A DNA stretch of 64,000 nucleotides from Yarrowia lipolytica (taxonomy: Eukaryota > Ascomycota > Dipodascomycetes > Dipodascales). Location of the stretch: NCBI RefSeq assembly GCF_001761485.1, contig NC_090772.1, positions 2,602,501-2,666,500 on the forward strand. Reading direction: 5' to 3'. The first letter of the stretch is position 1; the number at the start of each line of letters is the position of its first letter. Below the pieces are notes generated by a model that ran no database searches, had not been told where the DNA came from, and was given only the letters and a program-made list of their open reading frames with translations. Positions 8,649-19,783 of the stretch are shown here, one piece after another. The position numbers were made by a program, and so were the translations under genes.

Positions 8649-9711
8649 TGTTATCGGCCGCAAATATTTATTTATTAATGTCATTTTAATCAACAGTTTG
8701 TTGTTCCTTATACTGTGTATACTGATCTAGTTCTTGAACGGACGTGTATTCATCTTACAATGAGACGCTGTCATACAGCGGCGAGATTACGGATTACGAG
8801 TGATTGAGCGTCTACATTAATGAGTAATGTCATAACTAATGCCCATTTAACGTCATAAATCAGTTCAGTATTTTTGCTAACTCATCCCAGCTACTTCCGT
8901 CTACTTACACGACCTATGGTCGCTTGTAAGAGCTGCCTGAGAAGCCATCCAAAGGTCCACGGATAGTTTGTCTCTCCGTCAGATAAATTGAGAAGCTCAA
9001 CTTGGACTCAGGGCGATCAATTTGTGAAGAAAAAGTACCCAAGTCGTCGTTTTCCATGTCACATCTTTGTTCTTCTGCCACATATCAATAGTCTGGCCTG
9101 AACCGACAACCCCATTATTCCATTATTGACTGCTTCAATCAACTGCCAGGCCACTCAAGATATCTAAGCAGAGAAACAGAAGTTCGCGGTACCAAAGAAC
9201 GTGAATGCTGACTCCTCCACTAGAAGAATTCAAGGTGGACTATCTTGAGGCAGACTGCAGCGAGCTAGACTGGGCTCTCCTCCGTGTTCGATACTGTCCC
9301 AAGAAGGTCATATTCCCGGATTGGTTAGAGAGTACACTGCCACAGTCTCTCCTTGCCTGCACCAAAGAGTATTCGTTAGCAAAATCTGGAACATTTTTCA
9401 TCTTATCGCCAGTTTATCTGATCCACAGCTTCCCTCAGGTGATTCAAACGCAAAGGGCAAGTTCAAGATAGTAACTCGTTGTTTATTACTCAGAAGTATG
9501 CACTATTTGCTTCATAGCACTGAGGAATTTCAATGCCCTATATTGAGCGCTCTCTCGTAGAACGAATTCTGCATCATCCAGTGTAGGTACTGTACTACCG
9601 AATCACCTTTCTCTACTACAAGTACTGCATCCAGCATCTCTGAAGTCCAAAGCCCAGAGCCACTTGCTTGAGCTATATATTTTCCTACTACATATGTATA
9701 TTCCTGTCTCC
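8649..9711. other. Intergenic with one unsupported frame
   Basis: 3' flanks of DUO1 and SRP68. A plus-strand frame at 9205-9471 (88 aa) and an overlapping one at 9321-9560 (79 aa) look weakly protein-like but match nothing I recognise. They may be remnants or chance frames. Confidence 0.3.
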
Positions 9712-11397
9712 TTACTTTCGGAAAAGTCCGCCCAAAAATCCACTCTTCTTAGTCTTCTGCTCCTCGCCGCCCTTGGCAGTCTCCACGGCCTGCACCTCGG
9801 CCGGGTAATCGACGTAGTTGTAGGCAATGTCGAAGAAGACGGGCTTGACCAACACGGGTTTCAGCCGCTGGTCAAACTCCACAATGTTGTGAGCCGTGTC
9901 CGAGGCAGTTGCCATGGGATACGAGTCCATGTTATCTGAAACGGGGTGGTTAAGGGGCTTCTCCGTCAGTCTCTGGGCAATTGTTTCCAGCGCCTGCAGT
10001 CGTGCGGTGTTTGCAACGAGCTGGGCGTTCTTTGGAACCTGGATTCCAGTGACAGCAGCATGATCAGCGTCACCGACAGTCTGTTGCAGCTGAAGAGCCT
10101 TGCTATTGAGAGCAAGGGCGTTCTTGTAGTCTCCAACCAGGTCGTAAGACGCACCGATGGCAGCAAGCTTCTGGGCTCTGTAAGCAGCCTTGGTGGCTGT
10201 AAGAGCAGAAACGAGGGAGGAGTCGTTGGAGACACCGGCCAGATTGAGAATTTCATCGACAGACTGCACAATGTTGCCTAGCAGACGCACCGAGTCCTTG
10301 AGCTGCAACAGTCGGGTGTGGGTGGAGATTTTCAGCGCACTGGGAAGCTTCTCCTTGTTGGTTTTGGCGTGGTCCTTTCGGTCGACCGTCTTAAGCTGTG
10401 ACACCTCGCTCAGAAGCAGCAGGTCTCGCTCGATTCGCTGCTGCAGCATGTGGAAGTTGATGAAGGTCAGCACAATGTGGGCGTTTTGGGTGGTGTCGTC
10501 GTGGGCAGCGATTCCGGCCAGCTCAAATCGCTCCAGCTCCTCCTTGACAAGATCGTTGGCAGACTGCCACAGCGACAGCAGAGTATCGTAGTCAGAGATG
10601 GTCTTCTCCTCGGCCTTGGTCTGGGTCAGGGCGTTGCTGACGGTTCGGGCCACGTCGGGGTCGGTAATTTTAGCCTGGTGGCCTCTCCACTCAATCTCGT
10701 CCAGTCCGTGGGCCTCGTCCACCTCCAGAGCGTGGGGATTGATCTTCTCGACCAACTTTCCAAAGTCGGATCCGGCATCAACGTAGCCCTTGGAGGCGTT
10801 TTCGAGATCGAGCTTTCGGTCAGGAGAAACCTTGAGCAGGGCGACACCGAGAGCAGGGTCGATCTGGGTGGAAATGACGTCGGCCAGCAGCTCGGCCTCC
10901 TCAGCGTCCTTGGCCAGAGTGATGAGAGCAGACAGACCCACTCGAGCCGCAGAGTAGGGCTGCACCAGCTTCTGCCACTGTTTTTTGTGTGCGTACAGAG
11001 CGCCCTCCAGCAGCAGACGATACGTGGCGATCTGCAGACGCACCTCGTCGCTCTGTGTGTCGGAGACAGACTGCTCCAGGGCCATGGCATACTGCACGGC
11101 CTTAGTCAGCTTGGATGCCACCCGTTTCCGCTTGCCGGCTGATCCGTTGGTCTCGAGAATAGATGCCGTCTCCTGAGACACGGCCCAGGCCCGCTCGGCT
11201 TGCAGCAGCAGCAGTTGTGCGAATCGAGCGTCCTGAACTACATCTTCGGTGGACACTTGCTTGGGCGAGTACTCCTTTGTGTTTTTGGTCTGGACGCCGA
11301 GCCGACGCTTGAGGGTCGCCAGACGCTTAGTGACGACTCCCCGGTACTCGATTCCCGCGGTTCGGTGCGAAAGAACAGTCAAAAGCGGGTTCTCCAT
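9712..11397 (-). CDS. SRP68: Signal recognition particle subunit SRP68
   Basis: Encodes 561 residues. The N-terminal region (YRGVVTKRLATLKRRLGV, then FAQLLLLQAERAWA) matches the RNA-binding domain of SRP68, which binds the 7SL RNA and bends it. The rest is an all-helical, TPR-like array, seen for example at AYRAQKLAAIGASYDLVGDYKNALAL. The C-terminus is the segment that pairs with SRP72 (VFFDIAYNYVDYP), followed by a Gly/Lys-rich end (SGFLGGLFRK). SRP68/SRP72 is part of the S domain of the particle that targets nascent secretory proteins to the ER. The length is close to other fungal SRP68 proteins. The ATG at 11397 directly precedes the conserved N-terminal block. Confidence 0.9.
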   Translation of the reverse strand: MENPLLTVLSHRTAGIEYRGVVTKRLATLKRRLGVQTKNTKEYSPKQVSTEDVVQDARFAQLLLLQAERAWAVSQETASILETNGSAGKRKRVASKLTKAVQYAMALEQSVSDTQSDEVRLQIATYRLLLEGALYAHKKQWQKLVQPYSAARVGLSALITLAKDAEEAELLADVISTQIDPALGVALLKVSPDRKLDLENASKGYVDAGSDFGKLVEKINPHALEVDEAHGLDEIEWRGHQAKITDPDVARTVSNALTQTKAEEKTISDYDTLLSLWQSANDLVKEELERFELAGIAAHDDTTQNAHIVLTFINFHMLQQRIERDLLLLSEVSQLKTVDRKDHAKTNKEKLPSALKISTHTRLLQLKDSVRLLGNIVQSVDEILNLAGVSNDSSLVSALTATKAAYRAQKLAAIGASYDLVGDYKNALALNSKALQLQQTVGDADHAAVTGIQVPKNAQLVANTARLQALETIAQRLTEKPLNHPVSDNMDSYPMATASDTAHNIVEFDQRLKPVLVKPVFFDIAYNYVDYPAEVQAVETAKGGEEQKTKKSGFLGGLFRK

Positions 11398-12189
11398 TCT
11401 GCTGTTTGTGATGGGGGTATAATGCTGGCTGTGGTGATGTGGTAATTGAAAAACCTAGAATCGCCAGGTCATGTGACAAGCTGGGACTATGGTACGAAAG
11501 TTTATGTGGAGACAAGGGGACTGGAGGATGGGAGATAGGGGCGGTTGTAGAGAAGATATAGAGACAAGCCTTTAAGAGGAATCAGTTCGCTGGACCTAAT
11601 TTGGTCAGCGCACAAAAATTCAGCTTTAATGACATGTTACTATGTGTTGTTGAAGTGTCTTGAATGTTCCTCTGTTGTATTTACTCTTCGTTTGTTAAGC
11701 GAAAACCTTTTTTTTTAGCTGATAATCGTAATGTAGGCTGGTAACGAAGACTTTGACATTATGGCATATCTTTTTGGGCGATTTGGAAAGCAAAATGATG
11801 AAAGAAACGATTTATGTTGGTGAATTCTTTGTGGTATTTCGGATCTGAGTTAGTTATCGGGTTATAGCGCATTATCTTGATATACGAGTATGTGGTATGT
11901 ATGATAGTAGCATAAAAGTTCAAGGTCGTTCTGAGCGTTCTGGATATCTATTCCGTAGCCGTAAAAGATAACCATAGAAACTCTAGTTCTCTTGCCGTCT
12001 TATCAATTCTATTATCTGTACATTTCCTTCCTCTAAAACTGGCGTAATGTGATATCATTTACATGACTTCTCTCAGCTCTGTTTTGCGCCCTTCCATTAT
12101 GCCCATAACCATGTTTACTGAAGATCCAGAATCCCTTCTTCTCCATACCATAAACAGGCTAGATACAAAACACAGATATATCGCTCGAA
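11398..12189. other. Intergenic, divergent promoter region
   Basis: Separates the divergent SRP68 and 12190 genes. AT-rich toward the right. No motif or gene stands out. Confidence 0.4.
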
Positions 12190-12525
12190 ATGGCTCACAA
12201 GTTTTCTATCAACAAGCACGATCCCTTCAACAAGATGATGTCAAGCTTCTCCAGTAAACATGACGGCCCAATCGACCTCCAAGGCTGTGTCACCTACCTC
12301 AAAATCCAGCTAAACAGGCTGGGAGCCCTGGCACAATACTACGACGTGGTTCACTTGCAGTACGACCAAATGCCCGAGCCTGCCCGAACTGAGCTGGGCT
12401 CTATTGCCCGGAAGATTATGATCCTTGGCCAGCATCTGGTGAACGTGCTGGGTCCTGATCATCCTCTGACCGAAGAGCTCTGTAACATGATTCACATGGT
12501 TGGACCGAGAGTTATGTGTCTGTGA
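12190..12525 (+). CDS. Small helical protein, unknown function
   Basis: Encodes 111 residues from the ATG at 12190. The sequence is mostly amphipathic helix, without signal peptide or membrane segment. Hydrophobic heptads are visible in LQGCVTYLKIQLNRLGALAQYYDVV and IARKIMILGQHLVNVLGP, split by the polar loop QMPEPARTEL. That pattern suggests a small helical bundle or a subunit of a complex. I do not recognise the family. The frame is open with a sensible start and the codon use looks like that of its neighbours, so it is likely real. It is read divergently from SRP68. Confidence 0.6.
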   Translation: MAHKFSINKHDPFNKMMSSFSSKHDGPIDLQGCVTYLKIQLNRLGALAQYYDVVHLQYDQMPEPARTELGSIARKIMILGQHLVNVLGPDHPLTEELCNMIHMVGPRVMCL

Positions 12526-14278
12526 AACGCTCCTGTATCAATTTGTGCGACCAACTGAACTACAAGGAATGCTCTCATTACATGCAAACCGCAAACCTGA
12601 GCCAAGTACACGGCTGTGAAGTACAAGTATATAGACGACAATACCATGCGTAAACGGATGGCAACCATGAACTCGGAAGTCTTATAGTGCAGAATTATTA
12701 CATAACCTATTGATCTACAGCTTTACTGATGTATATCTACAGTACAGACCATCTGTTCGACGATTTACAACTTTCGAAGCACGATGGACGCATGTTGTGC
12801 AGTGTTGCTAGTTGTGCTGAGAGACTGCACTATGAGACAAACTGACAAAAACCGAGATACCTGACCATATTTGATTGTAAAAACTAACACAACTTGCCAA
12901 ATACAACAATAATACACTTGGAAGCCCGACTGAGCGTCCCTTCAAAGGCCGACCCCCCACCCAACTCTTTCAAACTTTGATTCACTTTGAGTTACACGAT
13001 CTCTTTTGTTTTGGTCTGTGAATGACGATATACGCGAAGTTGAAAAGGGAAAATGGATACGTAGATAGCCTTTTCTTGTGCTTTCGACATGATTTTTTCA
13101 AAGAGATGTGTTTTTCGAGTACTCCCCATCGAGATATATGCTTGCCAATCTGCGGAGAAATCCAACGGCAACTCAAAACGACGACAAAGAAAACGGTTGA
13201 AACAAGCAAGCAACTGTAGCTTGGTGCACATGTGGGTGAACAAACTGGCTGTGAAACTGAACCCCAGCTTGTTTGCTACTTGCAGCCGATTCATATGATC
13301 ACGTGACTACTATTTCCTGCCCACACGTCAATATCTCAAGATGGCATGCGCCGGTGAGTGGCCGAGAATATGCATGGTTAGATGGGGTGCGTTGTATCGA
13401 TGAGAGGGATTCCATCTCCGGCTCGGAAGTATATTTGAGTCATGATTGACTCTGCAACTTGTCTCGGTTCGAATCCTGTGGAAGACGCTCGAGTACTCAC
13501 ACTGTTCTGTACGTTCTGTACAGAATGTTCGTTAACATAGCAACGAAGAGGTGTTTCAAGGGCATAACCCAATCAAACCAAATACAAGCATCTATATCAC
13601 CGCTCGTCTAGTCAGTACTCGTGCCAATGGCTCTCTATGACATCTCTCCGACCCCAGAACTCAGTTTATTGCCGGATACGCCCTGCGACTTTCGGCTATT
13701 ATTGGTCTTTGCTTCTCTTGGATCACCTGCATGGAAATATCTCCGCCTACATTAATATTTTTCTGCATCCGAGTTTCACGCGGAGGGTGTGTAGCAGGGG
13801 AGGGGGTAAAAGGAGTCTTCTCAGTCGACTTTTAAACACGTGTTTTTGTTCCAGTCTGGTCATAGGACGTATAAATCTCGCATCACGTGCTCAGACCGTC
13901 GATACCACGTCTAGACCACTCCCCAGGTATGCACTTCACGAGGCTTACCAATCAACCCCCACTAACCTCTTCTTGCATAACTCTATCTATTGGCTGGAAC
14001 ATACATGTCCTGTGGGTGTTGATTTCAGATGTCGAAAAAAGAAGGCACAATCTACACGATGGAAAGACAAAAACAGCCTTGTTTTACTCTAAATTCTCCC
14101 CTCTTCAGAATAAGCTCTCTATCTGTCCCGTGACCCACTTGCTCTCTACTATTCTTCGCCACCGTCCAGTATCTCGTTTACACGTGCCGTGATTTACACC
14201 TCCCAAAATTGGCTTCCCCAGAGAAAACGGTGCACCTACAACTGTCTACCTCCACCCACACAAGACTACACACACGCA
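12526..14278. other. Long intergenic region upstream of NFS1
   Basis: No gene is supported. It holds TCACGTGA at 13299-13306, CACGTG at 13884-13889, a perfect TTCTGTACAGAA palindrome near 13514-13525 and a TATAAAT at about 13870. A 151-codon frame at 13637-14092 lacks any recognisable protein feature. Confidence 0.4.
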
Positions 14279-15667
14279 ATGACCCTCCGACTTGCGTTTC
14301 GAAGCGTGGGCCGTGCAATGGCCACCAGGACCGCGTACCCCTCGCTGGCCCGATCCCTGGCCACCCACGCGCCCTCCACAGAGACCTTCACCGCTTCTGC
14401 GCCTGAGGGATCTCTGGTGGCCAAGGCCGTCGAGGCTGTCCAGAACGCTCCTGCCGGCGATGAGCGACCCATCTACCTGGACATGCAGGCCACTACCCCC
14501 ACGGACCCCCGTGTGCTGGACGTGATGCTCAACTACTATACGGACATGTATGGCAACCCCCATTCGCGAACACACTCGTACGGATGGGAGACCGACACCG
14601 CTGTCGAAAAGGCGCGAGAGGAGATTGCCGCCCTAATCGGAGCCGACCCCAAGGAGATCATCTTCACCTCCGGCGCCACCGAGTCCAACAACATGGTCAT
14701 CAAGGGTATTGCCCGGTTCTACAAGGGCCGAAAGCGACACATCATCACCACCCAGACCGAGCACAAGTGCATTCTGGACTCGTGCCGATACCTGCAGGAT
14801 GAGGGCTTCGAGGTCACTTACCTGCCCGTTCTGTCCTCCGGTCTCATTGACATGAAGCAGCTGGAGGCCGCCATTCGACCCGACACTGCTCTGGTGTCCA
14901 TCATGGCCGTCAACAACGAGATTGGTGTGATCCAGCCCATTGCTGAGATTGGCGCTCTGTGTCGATCCAAGAAGGTCTTCTTCCACACCGATGCTGCCCA
15001 GGCCGTCGGAAAGATCCCCATCGACGTCAACGCCGACAAGATTGATGTTATGAGCATAAGTGGACACAAGCTTTACGGCCCCATGGGTATCGGTGCCTGC
15101 TACGTGCGACGACGACCCCGAGTGCGTCTCGAGCCCATCATTACCGGTGGAGGTCAGGAGCGAGGTCTTCGATCTGGAACTCTGGCTGCCCCCCTCGTTG
15201 CTGGCTTTGGAGAGGCTGCCCGTCTGTGTCGACAGGAGATGCCCTACGACACCGCCCACATTAAGAAGCTGTCTGACAAGCTCAAGAACGGTCTCCTGGC
15301 CATGGAGCACACTTCTCTGAACGGAGACGCTGAGCACCACTACCCCGGTTGTGTCAACATCTCTTTTGCTTACGTTGAGGGAGAGTCTCTGCTGATGGCT
15401 CTCAAGGACATTGCTCTTTCTTCTGGATCCGCCTGCACCTCTGCCTCTCTCGAGCCCTCTTACGTGCTCCGGGCTCTTGGTGCCGATGACGCTCTTGCCC
15501 ACTCCTCCATTCGATTTGGTATTGGTCGATTCACCACTGAGGCCGAGGTCGACTACGTGCTTAAGGCCGTGCAGGAGCGAGTCAACTTCCTGCGAGAGCT
15601 GTCTCCTCTGTGGGAGATGGTCCAGGAGGGTATTGATTTGGATTCTATTGAGTGGTCTCAGCATTAA
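14279..15667 (+). CDS. NFS1: Mitochondrial cysteine desulfurase NFS1
   Basis: Encodes 462 residues. Nfs1 removes sulfur from cysteine, giving alanine and an enzyme-bound persulfide. The sulfur goes to Isu1 for Fe-S cluster assembly in the matrix and is also needed for tRNA thiolation. Visible features: an Arg/Ser-rich N-terminus ([15 protein letters not shown]) as mitochondrial presequence; [10 protein letters not shown] and QTEHKC as PLP-binding segments; the PLP Lys in SGHKLYGP at residue 264; the RSGT motif; and the persulfide Cys in SSGSACTS at residue 386. It ends with the conserved SIEWSQH tail. The ATG at 14279 starts the presequence; the frame is open upstream to 14189 but that stretch has no presequence character. 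Length fits the eukaryotic family (about 450-500 aa). Confidence 0.96.
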   Translation: MTLRLAFRSVGRAMATRTAYPSLARSLATHAPSTETFTASAPEGSLVAKAVEAVQNAPAGDERPIYLDMQATTPTDPRVLDVMLNYYTDMYGNPHSRTHSYGWETDTAVEKAREEIAALIGADPKEIIFTSGATESNNMVIKGIARFYKGRKRHIITTQTEHKCILDSCRYLQDEGFEVTYLPVLSSGLIDMKQLEAAIRPDTALVSIMAVNNEIGVIQPIAEIGALCRSKKVFFHTDAAQAVGKIPIDVNADKIDVMSISGHKLYGPMGIGACYVRRRPRVRLEPIITGGGQERGLRSGTLAAPLVAGFGEAARLCRQEMPYDTAHIKKLSDKLKNGLLAMEHTSLNGDAEHHYPGCVNISFAYVEGESLLMALKDIALSSGSACTSASLEPSYVLRALGADDALAHSSIRFGIGRFTTEAEVDYVLKAVQERVNFLRELSPLWEMVQEGIDLDSIEWSQH

Positions 15668-18600
15668 GCGAACATGGCAGCCAGCAAAAACATTGCGCAA
15701 CCATGATAAGCGGTATGAACTGTTCTAGACAAGTGTACGAATCAGGTGCAACTAGATCCGCAACAATAAACAAAAAACTGATGAGCCGTGATATATAGGC
15801 ATGGCATGTGATGAATAGTGAATGATAGTAAGGTAGAGATATGAGTTGAGAAAGAGTGGACGTGAAGAATATGGCTTATCATTGGCTACTTGTAGTCTGC
15901 GTTCCAACCAGTATTCCTACGGACGACTCCAATATGCTCCAGCAGCCAATGGGTAGTTGATGACACCACGATTGGCTTGTATCCGTGTAGTACCTGAAGA
16001 TGGTGGTTGGCGTAGTGTTGTATTGTCATGTGCTATCCTAGTGGTAAAATGCAGCTAACCATAGTGCAGAATCACTAAGGGTGCAGTAGCTGATACGAGA
16101 TATAGCCCAGTTTCAAGGATTAGGGCAAGAGAGTCCACTTCTACTCGAGGAAACGAAGAGTTACATACCGAACTAATCGTCTTGGGGGGGTCTTAGTGAA
16201 GGTCAGTTCAACTCCTTTCTCTTTGTCGTTCCAATTCCGTGTAAGGAGTCAAACATACGACACCGATAAACACCTGGAAGGTCGCCGGTGCGAGTACATG
16301 CTGTGCGAATCGTTTGGCACATACCGCAACAGACATTCGAGGGGGGCGTTAGCCGACATGGCCCGTAGCTCAAGCAGTTGCTAGGGTTTGAGCTGAAATG
16401 TGACCTGGTCTCGATACGGCTTACACCAGACATGCCTAATGGTCTTTAGTGCAAGCATAACTCTCCAGTCTCCACTTTTGAGCTTGGTGCTTGGATCTCT
16501 GAGCTTGGTTGGTCCAGTACATACTGTAGTCCAACTCTGAGCTTAGCTGTGAAGGCTGCGGAGGTGCCGGTAGCGGCAGTAGCATCTTTGCGATAGGCGT
16601 AAGGGACGAAAGGCGTTCGTTTATGGCATGCTTATGGGTGTAGAAGGATTTCCAAAGAGAGCAGTTGCAAGTATGTGTGTAGTTCTCCACATATGACGAG
16701 GGTTGTTGGACCTGACCAGACGGTTGAGTAGCTGGATTGTAGATAGCCTGGCTGAGCAACATACAGCATGGTAACGGGCACTCGGGCTCTGCAGACTAAC
16801 GTCCTTTATTCCGATGTCATCTCCAGCATCTGTTCTCTCTTTAGTTCCAGTCTCTAGGGTAACGGATCGGTTCGTTGCGGGACTCTTGTATGGATCTCAC
16901 TCACACGATCTATAAGATGGGCAAAAAATCAAAGGTTGCATTAGTTTGGGGTTATTTTGGAAGTCGATGTAGTTTCCGTGAGCACCCAAACGGGTAACAC
17001 AACATCCCGAGGTCTGTTGGGGGCTCTTGCTCGACGCTTTGCTGTCAGATGGAGTTACAGTAGATGCGTGAGCTGGCAGCTGTCAGATGTCTGACTACCA
17101 AGGGGGTTTTCGAGCCGTGACAGCAAAGGGTCGAGGAAGAGGTCAATTTTCCAACCTACCTGTTGTTTTTTCCCGCTACAAACCCCTCGCTTACAAGCTC
17201 ACAAGTGGTTTGTGCCATTAGTGGTTGGTGTACAAGACGCTTGTTCGTGGTGAGGTTCGGTTTGGCTTTTCTGCACATGGGAAATGAAGAACTTTAGGCA
17301 CATCTCTCATCCTTGCAGGGAGCACCACCACACATGGTGCAAGTGCAGGGCTTGCGAATGAGACGGACGACAATGGTGTCTGGAGCCGGTACTTTGACGT
17401 GGCGGGACCGCGAGAGAGCAGGAAAAGTCGCCAGTGTACAATTAGAGGGCCCCATCTCTTTCCCTCGCGCTTCTATTAGCTTCCTGCTGGACTTGCCTGT
17501 TTTGTCGAATATGCAAAACTCTCCATTCCCCTGCACCTGTGTACCAATGCAGTGGAAATGGCGGGCGTTGGAGGGAGTTCATTAGTGAAGATTTATAGGG
17601 TGTAATGTAGTGTAATAATTAGACAATAGGTGAAGACAAAGACTGACATAAGTCGAGGGATTTCTCGACGACCGCGAGTAAGGGCACCTGTAGGGGAGAT
17701 GGTGGTTCGGGTAGATACGTCGTCATTATGAAACGTTGGCGGGAAGAGCAGCCAAAAAAGCAAGCTGAGATTAATACTCTATCTTGAGACAATCAAAAAA
17801 GCAACTTGGATGCAACTCGGGTCCGAAGGTACAGTGTGCTAGTGGTTCAACCTGGTGAACTAGCGATCCAATGGGTATTGAGACGGTTTAAGCCTGGTGT
17901 GGTGTACATGGCATGTATATACAGTATTTACTGGTGCTTCTTGTTTGATATACCTCCTCCCTGTCAAAGAGCAGAGCAAATGACATACATGGACGGTTCA
18001 TAAGTAAACGCTTGGTGGAAATTTACATTAGACTGTTTGTTCGTCTCCAAGGCCAGTCTGCTTCTTTGCAAGGTCTTCTTTGGAGCTATCGTCCAACTGA
18101 GACCCAGCTTCTGGCACGCTAGATACGGTCATCATCGCTAGGGGAACCCGGCTACGGACAACAATACCCACCACCGCCATACGGCCCGATCTACAGTCTC
18201 GTATACCTGCAAACCTAAGCGTCCATTGTCTGAGCGTCGGCTGAGTGCTTCTGGAACACGTCGTTAGGGTTGGGCTGGTTTTTCAGGCTGACTTTTGCTT
18301 TTGTCCCTACTTGCTTGTAGCTTCTTGCACACGCTTTTCACACTCAAGAGGCTGGTGACAACGGCTGAGAGTCAGGTGGTGACTGAGTTACGGCTCGGAC
18401 GGAGTCGTTAAAAGAAACTGACTCGGACCGGAGGTTCTCCAAAAGATGCTTCCTGTTCCGACCGAGCTTCCCCAGGGCGGATTACAGTCGAAAATAAACA
18501 TCCACGAGTGCACGTCGTCTTGGACAACTCAACCCCGACTCTTCTGTAACATGGAACCGGCGCATATGCCACATGTATGCTTTACCGTGCTTGGCTGTGT

Positions 18601-19728
18601 CTTACCTATAGGCAGGGCAGGGATTAGGTTGTAAAAAGGGCGAGCGTGTTGACACTGGCACCTTGGACTCGGTTGTGTGCCCGCACTTGAGTCTGAGGTC
18701 CAATGAAGGAATCACACCTGTTGGATTACGAGACGTGGCCGACGAGACTACCCACAGACGCTCGCGGGAGTGTACACTACGAACGCACCATTATGGGCCA
18801 ATCAACCCCCTTCTTGCTGTCACTCCTCACCGTCGCTTGTCTGATTCATCATGACGTCTCAACCACATCTGGGTGGGAAGCATCCGACGGATGTCCCTGA
18901 ACAAACAAGGCACAAGTGTGTACTGTAGCATATACACTACAAAGTAAGCACTCGTAGGGGTTTTTTGACAGGTCGGAGAAGTCGGAGGAAACGGTGTGAC
19001 TGAAGACTCCAGAGTGTTGCTTTTGGGCTGGGGGTACATGTCTTCTCAGATGCTGTCCAACCGCACCCACCTCCACACGACGACATGGACCGTTAGCAAG
19101 ACTCTTTTCAGGATTTCAGTTCTTTCTGCATACCCCATCTTGGAGACTGCAGCTTGGCAGAGATGAAAATGTCCAAGTCGGAGGTGCATTAGCAGCGAGC
19201 TAGTGGGACTATCTGAGCGTCTGGTTGATCTGAAAAAGATTAAGCGAAGGCCAACCTCGAACGGTGCAAGATGAGAGACCCTGAGAGAGCATTGCCGTGT
19301 GCAAGTTTCTCTCCCACCAACCTCCTCTCCGTCTCTACAAGTAGCACATCCTTGTGAAATTACAAACGCGATACTTGCACCAGTACAAGTAGGCTACTCT
19401 ATCAACAACCTCGCCTATGCATTCCGATACACAGCTCCATCACCGCCACCATCACCACCTTCGGAGTTGGGGCTCCGGGAGAAGACTTTTCAGACCATTG
19501 TTCTTGACAGTAGCCGCCATTTCCACACTTGCCGGAGCCGTGTCTGTGTTTGTCTGTCGGACTTGTGGTGTTAGGGATCTGCTTGTGGTCTGAAAAAGAG
19601 TTTGATTCACATGGCAACAGGCCAGTTTGTTGTGCCAACCTACTGTACAAGTCGAACTCTAACGCTGCTGGACGAAATATTTTGAACTTGACTTGTATAT
19701 TTTTTAAAAAAAAAAATTTGAGCTGGGC
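15668..19728. other. 4.1-kb gene-free region
   Basis: No protein or RNA gene is supported. An exact CTACTTGTAG decamer lies at 15886-15895 and its complement CTACAAGTAG at 19335-19344. TGTCAGATG occurs twice near 17043-17090. The largest frames (under 110 codons) lack a good start or any familiar feature. Confidence 0.4.
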
Positions 19729-19737
19729 TATATAAAA
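19729..19737 (+). promoter_or_regulatory. TATA box of the Zn2Cys6 gene
   Basis: TATATAAAA lies 55 bases before the ATG at 19784 and just after an AT-rich homopolymer tract (19699-19718). Confidence 0.45.
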
Positions 19738-19783
19738 AAGGCTAAAATGGGAGTTAACGAGTAGAGCAAAGTTTAAGCAGTGC

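Noticed and set aside
13466-13476. Perfect tRNA B box GGTTCGAATCC on the plus strand
   Set aside because: Neither a T stem nor an acceptor stem can be built around it, and no A box lies at a suitable distance; probably a chance match or a relic.
13637-14092. 151-codon frame upstream of NFS1
   Set aside because: No domain, mixed composition, and it lies in the NFS1 promoter with TATA-like and CACGTG sequences inside.
14633-15700. 355-codon minus-strand frame opposite NFS1
   Set aside because: It lies wholly antisense to a certain gene, and its Ser/Gly/Val/His-rich composition is what the complement of biased codons produces.
16360-16435. tRNA-like stretch with an A-box-like AGCTCAAGCAGTTG
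   Set aside because: Acceptor arms do not pair and the B box is poor.
17294-17536. Minus-strand frame ending in a Cys-rich CTCTMCGGAPCKDERC tail, reminiscent of a metallothionein
   Set aside because: No ATG at its start, the frame upstream runs into a stop without one, and the Cys pattern is only loosely similar to fungal metallothioneins.
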